Positions 47,914 through 59,264 of a DNA stretch of 64,000 nt are shown here, piece after piece. The translations under genes were made by a program, and so were the position numbers. Under the pieces are notes generated by a model. That model saw only the letters and a program-made list of their open reading frames with translations. It was not told the origin of the DNA and ran no database searches. Numbering within the stretch: position 1 is the stretch's first letter; each line of letters opens with the position of its first letter. The stretch spans positions 1-64,000 of the forward strand of contig BPQB01000015.1 of the NCBI GenBank assembly GCA_019973155.2, read 5' to 3'. The stretch comes from Phanerochaete sordida. Taxonomy: Eukaryota > Basidiomycota > Agaricomycetes > Polyporales > Phanerochaetaceae.

Positions 47914-48266
47914 CTACGCCGTGGCAGTATAGACGTGACATATGGCAAGATCCCTGTTGTTCTTCTTGTAAGTCACGGTGATGTGCCAGGACTCTGTGGG
48001 GTCGACTCCGCCGCTATGAACAGGTTTCCTACGTCCGCAAGTCAGCATGGCCGGTGCGCATGATTCGACTGATCTACGACGCACCTAATCCTGGCTCTAT
48101 TGGCCTCCGGTACATACCTCTTGGCATATTCTCGCACCTCGCGCTCGTGCCAAGCCCGAGGGTCACCGTTGAAGCGCGGGTCGTTGGGGAGCCGCACCAG
48201 CTGGCTCTGTGCGGGATTGGTCCATGCGATGGAGAGATCGTGTGTTTGTTCGCCCTCGCCAGTCAT
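47914..48266 (-). CDS. Small paralogous protein, short member 2 (98 residues)
   Basis: Exon 1 (48266-48085) starts with MTGEGEQTHDLSIAWTNPAQ. The core follows: LPNDPRFNGDPRAWHEREVR, then YVPEANRARIR. A 56-bp phase-2 intron separates exon 2 (48028-47914), which begins RKPVHSGG and has HITVTYKKNNRDL and a HVYT end. The start is the first in-frame ATG; the frame further upstream has only GTG. A TATAT element near 48378-48383 on the minus strand is about 110 bp upstream. No known fold is recognised. It is most like short members 3 and 4. Confidence 0.75.
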
Positions 48267-49866
48267 GCTGCTAGGCGCGAGACCAGTGAGTCGAGCAATG
48301 GCCGTGGATGCAGACGGCACACCTTGACTGCGAGTCTTCTATCCGCCCTGGCGGCCATTCCTCGTGCATTAGATTCTTATATGCCGTCCAGTGCGATTGC
48401 GCTAGAGTGATAAGTCTCGCCATGGGTTGGACCAGTCCTGCTGTCAGTTGGAAGCCCTTCAAGGCGTTGTGCGCACGCAGAGCACGGAATCAAAGTAACG
48501 GCGTGATAATGATCGGCGTGGCTAGGGTCCCGCAGCTCCAGGAAGTGCCGGCGTGCTGGGGTCGTCTACATGCCGTTACGCCGAGTTCGTATGTCGACAG
48601 TAGATGAAATGCTCCAGCGGAAATGGACCGTATCCAGCTGGTCTTTCGATGTGCGCCGATGTGTGGGGAGTCCTGCCTCTATCCCAAGGCTGGAATTGCC
48701 TGCGCAAGTGAACCGGTCATCGTAGCATGGAAGAAGGACAGAGATGGCATGCAGTACAGAGCCTCAGGGTAGCTTCCAGGTCAACCCTCTCACTTGCAGC
48801 TCTCGGCGCCGTACCATCCGCCTCTGACGCCGGGACCCTAGACAGATCTTGATCCCGATAGCTGAACACGTTGGAGGCGCGTTGCCATGCCTTGGGAGCG
48901 TGTTCGCTGAGCTTCACAATCAGCTCCCGCTCACCCACTACAGTCTGTCCGACTCTGTCGTTCGGCGCTGGCCACGAACGCACCTGTTGGTGCAGCGTCA
49001 AGCGTCATTGATGTTCAAAGCGTACCGGCGTGCGTTGACAGCGATATATTCCCATGCCGCCCAACTGCTCTCACTTGGGTCTGAAGACGGGGACAAAATT
49101 GTCGCGGGATGCCGATAACACTCAGCTGGCAGGCGCCTGTCCGTGACCCGCTACGAGCAGATCAATTCAAATCGCCTGAACAGGGCCATGTCTGGGATTG
49201 AGATTCGGAAGACATGAGGGGTAGGTATCTAGAGGGCTGGCAAGTGTGAGTGGGAGGCGACAAGGTATAGCTCGACGCACGCACAGTCACCATAGCCAAA
49301 AGCTTGAGGTACGTTGAATGGATGCTGAAAGCATCCGAGCCCATGCCAGCTGCCAAATAGCATCGTACAATGCCGACGGAATGTCGTTAAAACGAGGCTT
49401 GCGGCGGCGGCTCGCTCAAGCGTTGGTAACAGCGGACTGTCGTGAGTACCTTCACGCAGCCTGAAGTTCGCAGTCGAGGGTAGCTGGCAAGCTGCAGTAA
49501 ATGCTCGCACCTGTGGTCTTACGGACCTGCCGCCAGTTTAGTCGTGATAAAGCAAGGGTAGGGCACGCGACTGTGGGGTGCTGAGATGTGGTTCGAGGCA
49601 TCAGGGCGTGTGCCCCGAGCAGGGATACTAGGAAGAGATCGAGTATGGTCATCAGTCATTTGTCACCTCAAACAGTACTGTACATCAAAACACCGTACGT
49701 CGGAGCAGAACTTGAGGAGATCAAGCGTAGCAGAGCGGAGAGCGACAGGTACAAATACAATCCCAGCCGCCGAAGAAAGGGCGAGTGGGGATGAGGCGAG
49801 AACTCGGGAACCGGCGAGTAGGAACGTGAGGACGTGCAGGACGTAGCATCCAGAGACGCACAGAGC
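48267..49866. other. Spacer in the small-gene cluster
   Basis: Promoter of short member 2, then about 1.3 kb without a recognisable exon. A minus frame at 48717-49001 (VVGERELIVKLSEHAPKAW) has a charged, helical look but no matching second exon, so it is not called. Confidence 0.4.
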
Positions 49867-50218
49867 TCAAGACCAGCCGGTGTAAACGTGCTCTATGCGG
49901 ATATCCCTATTCCCGACTTTGAAGGTAACGGTGATGTGTTCGGGCTCTCTTGGGTTTTGTCCCCCGCTGTGAGCAGGCTTTCTGCACACCGAATGGTTGA
50001 GCAAGCTATCGCGCAACGGGTCTGTGTGATTCCATGCACCTGATTCTGGCCTTATCTGCCTCAGGCACATGTTCGCGCGCAAATGAGCGGACAAGCCTCT
50101 CATGCCAGCCCTTCTTGTCACCTTCGTATCGCGGGTCGTCCGGCAGCTGCTCCAAGTCGTCTTCTGCGGGCCTGGTCCAGGCAATCGTGGGGAGGCCCGG
50201 GTCGTCGCTAGAAGACAT
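49867..50218 (-). CDS. Small paralogous protein, short member 3 (97 residues)
   Basis: Exon 1 (50218-50040) encodes MSSSDDPGLPTIAWTRPAE and the core LPDDPRYEGDKKGWHE...VPEADKARIR. A 58-bp phase-2 intron leads to exon 2 (49981-49867): RKPAHSGG, PEHITVTFK, NRDI and a HVYT end. This is the cleanest representative of the family. A TATATAAG box at about 50332-50339 lies 115 bp upstream of the ATG. The protein is acidic at the start and basic in the middle, without membrane or secretion signals. Function is unknown. Confidence 0.78.
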
Positions 50219-51445
50219 GATGGCGGTGTTGCTGGCACTGATCAGCCTCGAAAGGCCTGTGCGGAGAGTGCCTATGCCTACCTCAGCTTCAATCTCGCCG
50301 TGCTGGCGGAGGACCGACTCCGGGAGCCATCTTATATATCCCGAAGGGTGCTTGCTGACGTTGTTAGGATGTTGAGATTAAAGACGCCGTAGCGTTGAGT
50401 GTGTACCGCAGCGGCGCGTGAATAGACAGCGGCGTCCTTCATGTATGCGCCCTGAGTGGCGGGGCGTGAGCACTGTGGACGACGCTAGCAAATGTCGTGC
50501 TTCCGTGCGAGCGCGCATTCTGCCGGAAGCCAGCACTGCTGGAAGAAGTATTGACGATCCCAGTATGCGGAGCCCCGTAAGCCGTACGTGTACACCCCAC
50601 AATATGCTGGGCGTGACGAACACCTGCCATATGTGTGATCCTTTGCCTTTCCGCCTTGAGCGAGCGACTGGACGTGGACAGCTGTCAGAGCTTATGGAGC
50701 ATCTTCACTACAGCGGTATGTCAGACCTACCAGTCGCTGGGGGATGCCGGGCCTTACCAGCTTCGCGCGCCCGATGAGCACCGGCTGCGCCCCTGGAACC
50801 CTATCAACGAGGATGGGCATGCTGCAAACGATCATATTGCACCGCTCCAGGCTAGAACCTCATGCGGACGGGACGTACGGCATTATTGAAAATGTCCCAC
50901 TCCCAGAACACATTGCAGAAGTACGGGACCCGGGTGGCGATGGCGGGCGAAATGAAGTGCTTGTGGGACGGTCGCCGAGCGCACTGGCAGCCTATGCCTC
51001 TTCCCGACAGCACCTGCCCGTCAGGGTTGGTTGCGGAGAGGGAGAGACCGTGCGCACCTGTAGAGTCATGTACCACCAGCTCACGAAGTGCTAGCAGTGG
51101 CCGTATAGACGGGAGGGCGGCAGATGGGTCACGACGGACGTAGTGGGGGGGAAAGCAGCTTGTGAGAGCGGGCGCTCTGGCGCGCCGCCACAACGGTCGC
51201 GGTCTGTGATCTCGATTTCCTGATGCTGTCTACAGTAAAATGGAGCCAGAGTCTGGGCAGATGAACTCGTCGAGAAGGCAAAAGATATAGCCGACATACA
51301 TTGGATCAGTTATACGGAGAATATACGACCAAGAAGCGTTGGAGCGGGGACAAAGGTACATCGAGACTGAAGGTACATATACAACACGCGCGAAGAAGGA
51401 TGAGAAAGAATAGGCAGTGCCGAGGATGTGCAGCCGTAGACAAAT
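50219..51445. other. Spacer in the small-gene cluster
   Basis: It begins with the promoter of short member 3. The remaining kilobase has no exon that matches the family and no other recognised gene. Confidence 0.4.
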
Positions 51446-51857
51446 TCAAGTGGACATGGCATCCGCGAATGTTGTCTGGGCTCCTTCGGCCTCGTCCTCC
51501 GTGGTGACACCGTCGGTATAGACGTGCTGAGCACCAAGATCCTTGTTCCTCTGCTTGTATGTGACGGTGATATGCTCGGGCTCGTCCGGCTTTGTACCGC
51601 CTGAGTGCACAGGCTTCCTGCGGAGGCAACGCCGAGTCAGCTCCTAGCTTTGACAAGACACAGACCCAGCAATCGTACCTGATGCGAGCGCGTGTGGCCT
51701 TCGGTGCATTCGTCTTTGCATGCTTACGCACTCTCTTCTCGTGCCAAGCTTTCTTGTCGCCCTTGAAGCGTGGCTCATCAGGCATGATGTCCAACTGCTT
51801 TAAAGCGGGGTCAGTCCAAATAATTTCGACAATAATTTCGACAGGGCCGGTAGGCAT
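51446..51857 (-). CDS. Small paralogous protein, short member 4 (116 residues)
   Basis: Exon 1 (51857-51679) has VEIIWTDPALKQL, the core DEPRFKGDKKAWHE and ATRARIR. The intron is phase 2, 61 bp. Exon 2 (51617-51446) reads RKPVHSGG, PEHITVTYK, NKDLGAQHVYT, then continues with an acidic Thr/Glu/Ala-rich tail of about 20 residues not found in the other short members. A TATATAA element at 51981-51987 lies about 125 bp upstream. Exon lengths of the core (179 bp) equal those of short member 3 exactly, which suggests a recent duplication. Confidence 0.75.
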
Positions 51858-52777
51858 GCTGGACCTAGCTAGACGGTGAGTAGCAATGTCGGGATTAATC
51901 AAAACAGCGAATAGCGTACGGTACGTCAGACATTCTGTACTGAGCTAGCAGCTGTGTGCTCTCCGGGTAGCCCCGCCCTTTTATATACGACATAGCGAGC
52001 CCTGCTATGAGATAGCGTCGGAGAGCATACCGTAAAGCGTGGGTAGCACATGTCGCGTGCGTAGGAACCCTAAAGCAAAATCAGGCCAATCTCCCGTGCG
52101 AGCTCAAGCGCACACATACTAGGAAAACCTAGGATCGCCGAATCGGGCCCACTGGTTGTCATATGCACAGCCCGCCGAAAAGGACCCGAAGGGCTGTCGC
52201 GAGCCTGAGCGGAGCGCGCATGTCTGTACGAGGACGGGGTTTTCGTATCCCGTATGAAGCCAGTCAGTGTCTGGCTGGGGAAGCGAATAGCAGGACGCCT
52301 AACCGTGTCGCGATAAATGAATCAGCGAGCAGCTGCAAGACGCTGCCAGCGTTGTGGTACTCTGCTCCAGCCAATATGATGGATCCGGGGCCGTCCCGGT
52401 GAATCGTGCTCTCATGATGCACATCGGAACGCATAGACCCTTTCAGGGTGGGAGAGCGTATGCCGGAAATCCGTGCTGTACCTTGCTGCGTGGGATCCGA
52501 CAGGCTGCAATTCCCATGGACCCTTGTTGGAAAGCTGTCATGCCACTTGTCGCGACCTCCGTTAGGACGCCGAGGCAGCAGGCTGTCTACCTCATGATTA
52601 CACTACTTCCGCGCGGGATCAGTCTGAACTGACCTCGTCATTCCAGGACTCCAGAAAGTCGTCTTGTATATCTTCCCAGAGCACAAGTGGGCCTTCGTCA
52701 CATCTTCGGCTTGATAGCACCGCGTGGAGATACGTGACGTGAAGAGCGAGCGAGGTGCGAGGTGACGGCGAGCAAGT
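51858..52777. other. Spacer in the small-gene cluster
   Basis: Promoter of short member 4 followed by about 700 bp with no convincing exon. Confidence 0.4.
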
Positions 52778-53721
52778 TCACAGGCGGCTTTGGCGTAAGC
52801 CTCGTCTAAAATGCGGGCTGCGTGAGTATAGTGTACTTCGTACCCTGCGCGGTATTGGCGTCGCCTCCACATCCCTGCCGAGAGATGGACTTAGGGATGC
52901 AAGATAATTCAAGCGTTGTACAATCTCAGCGTCGATACAAATTGCTACGGGCTTCGACTGGCATCTACCGCTTTCGAAGTGAGATAGAAAGAATATTTCA
53001 GAGCGCGAAAACATACGGGATTTCTCTTTGGACAATGGTTCCTTAAGCCCCATGAGCTCCAGGAGGTCCATGTAAATGTGCACGCCCTGCGTGTTCACCT
53101 GCTTGCTACCTTTGACGGTTATCGTAATGTGCTCTGCCTCGGCGAGATCAGTCCCGCCAGAGTGTGCCATCTTGCTGTGGTATGATGTGTTTGAGAGACT
53201 TTGACAGAACAGGCTGCAAGCGATCCTCACCGAACGTTGACACGGGTAGCGTCCGAGCAGTGTTGCTCAATGTACTCGGAGATCTTCCGCTCGTGAATCC
53301 TGCGCGCCTCACCTCGGAGGTGAGGGTATCTACGGTCGATCTCCGCCAACTGCGCTTCTACTTTCTCGGTAAAATGGATCTTGACATTCCTGGCTGCGAT
53401 GTTAGGCGGCTCGGTGACACAGGTTAGAGAGCATATGCAACCTTTTACCTGCCTGCGAATTGCCCGCAGCTTGAGCTCCGCCCGAGGCTGTCTGGTACAT
53501 CGGACTCTGGCCGATCGGACGTTGAGCAGATAGAAAGGTGGAGAGGCGACTCGCGAGCTGGTGTTGGCACTTTTACCTCGAAAGGTCGTTCGATAGCGCA
53601 GTCACGCCTTGTCCTGTAATTCCATTACGCACATCAGTATGCAGCCAGTACGTCGCGCCGAGCCGTACCTGAGGTCAATACCTCGCCACGGTGTCAGCCT
53701 GATTGCACGTCTTGGTACGCC
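52778..53721 (-). CDS. Small-family gene, long member with disordered N-terminus (5' end unresolved)
   Basis: Four exons can be joined, all by phase-2 introns: an open exon from about 53721 to 53669, 53613-53449, 53389-53231 and 53174-52778. The second is Pro/Ser-rich and disordered (VPTPARESPLHLS). The third is the core in a diverged form: KIHFTEKVEAQLAEIDRR, HLRGEARRIHE, ATRVNVR. The last begins RKMAHSGG and has AEHITITVK and VHIYMDL, then runs on for another 90 residues before a stop, so a further intron may remove part of it. The start codon was not found. It closely resembles the long member at 60.5 kb in core and intron phases. Confidence 0.55.
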
Positions 53722-54145
53722 TTATAACGCATCCACTCTTCTCTTGTAACGCAGAGCTGCGCGATGGCCGGGGCATACTGTCCTATCTATGAGCGTCCTA
53801 GGAAACAGGTACGTGAGAGCGGGAACCTGGGGTGCTGCTTCCTGGCTAGGGTCCACCAACCTCTCGCGTCGCCATGTGACTTAGTCGATTTACCGCGCAG
53901 GCTCATATCCGACACGAGGGCGCGTACCAACGCCGACAATGCAAATTATACGGGGATCCGGATCCTTGGTCGCCGCCCCGGACGCGTCAAGTAATATCTG
54001 CACACATGCCATAGAGGATCGATCAGGAGGTAAATGAACTCTAGTACCACAGCGCGCGCGAGTATCTGTTTGAGCGCACCAGAGGCAGAGATGAGCATGA
54101 TGACCAGGAAACCACTGCGTGAGGGACGTCTGGAGTACAGCAGGC

Positions 54146-54703
54146 TCACGATTTGTCGCATACGCACGACTGCACCATGTGGTCGTGGATGATATTCCAG
54201 ACGAACGCACAGAGGACGACCTTCAGAGCCCGTGCCCAGCGCGGGAGATGATGTTGGAGTAGAGGACGCATCGGGGAAGCAAATCGTGAGCGATTGTTTC
54301 GAAGGCATTGATCTTCCCGATTCGCAGGTACCCGTCTGCAAGCTGAAGAGCCACGAATTTCGATTTCGTGATACTGACCTGACTGGCCTGTCGTAGGCCT
54401 CCATAGTTCCGAAGGAGAATGAAAAGTCATAGAACATGATCTTCGAGGAAACAACACTTCTTGGAGGTAGTGACATGACGGCACATGGAAGAGAGGCGGC
54501 GAACATGCCCAGACGCGGGGGCTGACGTAATCCCCAGTTTGGGCGATTCCTCGTCGCAGGATATGTTTGATAATATAAAATGGGAGAAGTACACATGCAA
54601 CTAAAACAAGCAGCAGGACTGGAGCGAACAGAGCAACTCGATATGGACTCCCCAACTCGGCAGAGCGCGCTTGGGGTTTAGCTGATGGGCGCGTCCAGCG
54701 CAT
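54146..54703 (-). CDS. Possible small membrane protein, model unresolved
   Basis: ATG at 54703 opens a frame with one strong membrane helix (VALFAPVLLLVLVACVLLPFYII) after about 22 basic residues. Downstream on the same strand, another frame reads like protein (KFVALQLADGYLRIGKINAF, then ETIAHDLLPRC) and a third has hydrophobic text. At least one intron must link them, but I could not fix it by phase. It may be a real membrane protein of unknown family, or decayed. Confidence 0.3.
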   Translation of the reverse strand: MRWTRPSAKPQARSAELGSPYRVALFAPVLLLVLVACVLLPFYIIKHILRRGIAQTGDYVSPRVWACSPPLFHVPSCHYLQEVLFPRRSCSMTFHSPSELWRPTTGQSGQYHEIEIRGSSACRRVPANREDQCLRNNRSRFASPMRPLLQHHLPRWARALKVVLCAFVWNIIHDHMVQSCVCDKS

Positions 54704-54803
54704 CCCAGGATGAGGATCTGTGGTCGAAGCTATCGACGTTGCATCGAGTCGATGGCAAGTACCGACTCGGTGGTAACTTGAAGGCGTGATGCTGCCTCAG
54801 CGG

Positions 54804-57424
54804 TCAATATTTCTTGAAGCTTCTGTGGTCATGCGAGACGTGTCCGCCTTCTTCGTCCGGGTAATCGCTCCCTGGAGCATGTCCATGCGGTGGGCCGCGA
54901 GACCTGTGCAGGCGTCAAGACGTGCGTACGTTATGAAACAAGGAGGAGCTTACCCTGAGGAGCGTCGCCGCTGCATGGGCGAGATGGAGGGCGTTCTGCT
55001 CGAGCTGCGGCGCTGTCCAAGGGCGTTCCCTTCCGTAGTAGAGTCTACAGACTGCTCTCGCGTTGATGCCATCGGAGCCCTCGTAGCTTCTGTCGCCAAT
55101 GTACCGCTGCGAGTCGAAGGTCTGCCTTCCGGGCTGTTGGTGGATGAGCTGCGAAAACATGCAGACATGACGGTGCTCACACTGGGGTCAGCGCCTTGCG
55201 ATCGGTGCGTCTGGTCGGTCGGTAGTCGTCTGTGCGTTGCTCTGCGCTGGTGGCCGAGCTCTTGTCGCTCGCGGGAGCCATAGCGCCGCCTGCCGCGGAT
55301 GTCGCTCTGGCAGGGGTGCTTATCGCCTCCTGATATGGTACGCGGTCGGCGTAGTCACAAGAGCTTGCAGAGCGCGCGATGCTGGGGCTGGCATTACTAT
55401 ATCGACTCTCAGGTGTTGCCGCATACGAAACGGGGTTCTGAGTAACCGATACGCCTTCCCGGAACATACTGGTTCGAACGAGATCAGAGGATATAGCAAG
55501 CGATGAGTATTGAGACTCCACTGACCGAGGAGGGAGGCCAGCATCTGATGGGCGGTAGGCATGTGAGTCATCGATGGTCCAAGTGTCTACCAGCGGGTCA
55601 TGAGATGCCCTTCGGGGTTTCGACTCGCTGTGGAGCGGCTGCTCTCTAGTCGGCTCCCGTGTATAGTCTGTGCGGGAGCGCAGATCCGGACTGACCAACG
55701 CCTCTGTCAGTACACGTTAAGCTACGCTCGGCGGGCACTCACGTAGGCACAGACATGCCATATTGTACTTGTGGTGCCGTACGAGAATATCCAGTATCCC
55801 GACGGCGATCGGAGGTCTCTCGTGCAGTAGTGTCGTGGACGCTTTCGTGTTGGTTGGAAGACCTCCTTGCGGCTCTCTCTCGCGAATGGCCTCGGTCCTG
55901 ATTGCTAGATGTCGCTGTCGAGGCTCGAAATTCGGTGTGAGTGACACTTCCAGGCGGCGCGTAGAACCTACTGGACAGTCAGACAAGCGTTTGACCCATG
56001 AATACGCTGCGACTCACGTGGAGACCGAGACGGGGGCGCGCTGCGCGGGACCGCGATAATCGTCCTGGTAAGGTGAAGCAGTCGTCCGGGGCTGTTGAAT
56101 GGGCTCTACGGGCACCGCCTCCGACGGCCTTGTGCTCCGAACGCGATGCTCTTCGTTGGATGGCCGGGCGAGTGGTACTCGGCTGAAGGTGGGACTAGTG
56201 CTGTAAGCCGAGGGCATGTTCCCATCACTCGTCTCCCTCCCTCGATAGTAGCGCTCTTCATCTCCCCTGCTACGTTCACTACCACCAACCCTCCGATAGC
56301 GTCCTGAGTGCTCTTCATCTGCTATGCTTTGTATGATGTCAGAGGACCAGAAAGAACAGATCTCGAGAGAGACGAACCTCGATTCGTTCTGCGGATTACG
56401 AACAGGTAGGACGGCTCGACCAGCGTCGGGCCCCACTGCGCGATTAACGTATTCAGTGGTCTGTGGCTCATAGTGGTCGCTGCGACGACGAGTGACGCGA
56501 TTTCCGCGAGTGTCTTGGAGAGGCTGATTATACGAGTCTTGGGCGTTCACATAGGTGGGCGTGGGGGGTGCGGCGCGCCGTGGTTCATAGCCATCGCTGG
56601 GACGGCGAGTGACGCGATTTCCGCGAGCGTCTTGGTGAGGGTGACTGTACGAGTCCTGTTCGTACCCATACGCGGGCGCGAGCCTGGGCGGCGTGGCCGT
56701 CTGTGACTCATAGGAATCGCTGCGACGTCGAGTGACGGGACTTCTGCGAGCGTCCTGGGGTGCGTGATGGTGTGAGTCTTGATCGTGCGCACGCGCGGGC
56801 GTGGGGGGCGCGGCGGCCCTACGGGACCCAGGGTAACCGCCGTACTGGAGGGTTTCTTGTTGGATGCGGGGGCTAGTGTATGCTTCCTCCGTCTGCGAAC
56901 GAGCGAAATCTTCCCGCTGGGGCGTCGCGCTTGTCCCCTGTATCTGCGGGCGCGTGCTGGGGTACACCGTCCAATGGACGGTCTCCGAGGGAGGATGGCC
57001 ATCATCGCCTCTGGCGGGAATTTCTAGTTAGAGGCTGTCAGGCTGCGTAGAATAGCTCCAGGCGCTTACACCGAGTGCTGAGGCACAGCAGGCGAACCTT
57101 GCCAAGCGTGGGCCTCTGACCGGTTGGAGCGGTGAGAATGCGCAGCAACCTCATTGTCCCCCCGGCGTTGTGAACGATCACGGTTTCTGGAGCGAGGAGT
57201 GCTCTCCGGCGGAGCTATGTAGCCAGGATCTCTGGTTGGTCGTGGCGTGGTAGTATTTGCAGTGCGTCTCGTCCCGTCCGGCCGCCGGCTGCCATCGAGA
57301 GTCATGTCACCGAATTCATCGCTATGGGTCTATCAGAATTGTTGTACAGAAGTGCGTTTTCAGGTACATACGAGAGATCGGACGAGGAATTGGTGTCCTG
57401 GTCGGATTTACGTCGTCTGTCCAT
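54804..57424 (-). CDS. Disordered repeat-containing protein, 754 residues
   Basis: Eight exons fit with every junction checked for frame: 57424-57372, 57321-57070, 57010-56378, 56326-56018, 55970-55743, 55690-55181, 55133-54954 and 54903-54804. All seven introns (47-59 bp) are phase 2. The product is rich in Ser, Arg, Pro, Thr, Asp and Tyr with no hydrophobic segment, so it should be intrinsically disordered. Residues 130-260 hold three copies of a unit of about 38 residues containing QDSY, QDARGNRVTRRRSD, YEP and APPTP. No domain is recognised. A TATAA box at about 57484 on the minus strand lies 60 bp upstream of the ATG. RR-S and R-S-x-S sites suggest phosphorylation. It sits inside the small-gene cluster and shares its strand and intron phase. 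Confidence 0.68.
56450..56800 (-). repeat. Three tandem coding repeats of about 114 bp
   Basis: The repeats share the words GTGACGCGATTTCCGCGAG and GACTCATAG/GGTTCATAG on the plus strand at regular spacing. They encode the QDARGNRVTRRRSD...YEP unit of the disordered protein. Confidence 0.7.
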
Positions 57425-57665
57425 GGTTAGAGCACGTCGAGGGGAGCGGGGAGCCCCTTTGCTCTTCAGGAAGCCTCTAACTTATAAAGCGCATTTCAAG
57501 GAGCTCCGTCATGCTCCGTATCCGGTGCTGCGCAACTCGTTCGTGCCGTTTACATTGATTTCATCGCATGTGACGCGCATCGAAACAGGTTGTTATCTCA
57601 TGCGTCTAGAGTGTCCTAGGATTTTGTCAACGGCTTCATCTTGCAGCGCAAAAGTTACGTACAAT

Positions 57666-58294
57666 TCAGCACCTAGGAATGCGATCCCCCTGAGAGCGGG
57701 CGAATGTCCCGCACGCCCGCACTGCTTCGAAGATGGGGTATTGGGTCCAGCTGGCAGCGCCTGGATGTGAAAAGAAGCGTCGCGGTCCGTCGTCCTGCAG
57801 GGGCGCATGCAATAGGGGGCTCGGGGGTTCACCTATCTGGTTCATCTGTGTGAAATTGGTAGCGAGAGAGGCTTCATTCTGTGAGGCCTTCGAAGTCAGC
57901 ATGTCTCTCGCAAACGATATTCCTCGGGAGAACAGGGTCAATGTGATAGAAAACGTACCTCACTAGATTGTACAGGTGGCACATCACCCGAAGCCGTGTC
58001 GACCGAGCTGTACGTTCCTGAGGGTTCCTGAGAACTGCGTCAGTCCGGATGAAAGAGTTGACGCGAGTGCGGAGCGGTGCGAATACGGCGATTGATTGGA
58101 CAGTAGAAGCTTTGAACGTTTGAACAATCACAGTTACGGGGTCGACGAAGTCCTGGTCAGCTGGTGAGCCACAAAGCCAGCCTTGGAAAGAGTGCTGTTA
58201 AGATCCGTACCAGAGAACGGGATATCCACTGAGGAGCGCAGCCACCGGAGCGCGGGCTGATAGGGATTTGTGCCAGGTAGTCCAGATCGTGCGC
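57666..58294 (-). CDS. Orphan multi-exon gene, 3' part
   Basis: Three exons join in frame: 58294-58211, 58160-57959 and 57906-57666, by 50- and 52-bp introns. They encode at least 175 residues ending at TGA 57666. The text is ARSGLPGTNPYQPALRWLRS, then ADQDFVDPVTVIVQTFKAST, a basic stretch, HLYNLVRDMLTSKASQNEAS and an acidic, aromatic end. The first exon needs a phase-1 partner upstream that I could not find, so the 5' end is open. No family is recognised and no membrane segment is visible. The clean phase agreement across two introns is the main evidence. Confidence 0.45.
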
Positions 58295-59264
58295 CTGAGT
58301 GTCAAGCGTCCAGCTCTCAATATTCTCAATACAGCCTGCAAGACCCAAAAGAGAGCATGGGCGCCGAGGTGAAGAGAAGAGATACGCGTACGCCTAGCCC
58401 GAGACGTGGCCAATCGGAGATGAAAACCTAGACGCCTTCGCCCTTTGGTCCAAAAAAGGCACGCAAGTTTGGACGAGTTAGCAATTGCTACAGGATTCAA
58501 AATCGGACAAATTCTCAAGCATTTGAATAACAGGTGTGTTTGAGGTTTGGCAGTAAGTGCTTGGTAGCTTTCTCACTGTCAGGTATCCACAGATCTGCGG
58601 CGGAAAAGAACTAGATGCTAGATATCCAGACAGTACATCGCAATGGCTACAGTGCCGAACAGCCAACCTACCCTTGCATACCGTACTTGAGCTAATATTA
58701 GGCAATACAGCGCGTCGAAATGACGCTGTACTCAGAGGATGCCACGCCACCGAGCGCGGTTCGCTGAATGCACCGGCAGAGGTGCCTGAGCTATCCATTC
58801 CGTGCGGCGGCATAAAGGTAGTGCGCCCTCGGCGGAGCACAATGGCGGTAGTCTAGTTGGATAGCTAGTGTCAAGCTCGGGAGCACTAATAGTGGATAGA
58901 TGCGCTGACAATACAGTCCGAATGACAGGAGTCAAGACATAATCGGGACACCGGCGATCCCTATGTGGGGCATGAACAGCCCTAGTGCTGCCACTGGCTG
59001 CTTGCGATAAGTATGTATGTGTCATGTATTACTGAAGCAAACACGAGTACGCGATACTAGGAAAAGGCACGTTGCAGTGGGAAGATCAGAACAGAAGATG
59101 CGGGAACAGCGCGATGAACCTAGCTTTCCGATGGGCGATATGACCAGATATCAAAGCTTGCAACGCTCATCGAGAGTGCGTCACATAGCGCCATTGGGCA
59201 TAACACAGTGTAGATATCCTTGTGTGCATCAATGAACAGCCTCTCGGAGATACACAACAAACTA
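58295..59264. other. Spacer, may contain 5' exons of the orphan gene
   Basis: Several minus frames of 60-120 codons are present but could not be linked by good splice sites. No RNA gene or repeat is visible. Confidence 0.35.

Noticed and set aside
54804..54903. Last exon of the disordered protein as a remote form of the family's second exon
   Set aside because: Only a loose His/Gly/Glu spacing agrees; it is too weak to claim homology without a profile comparison.
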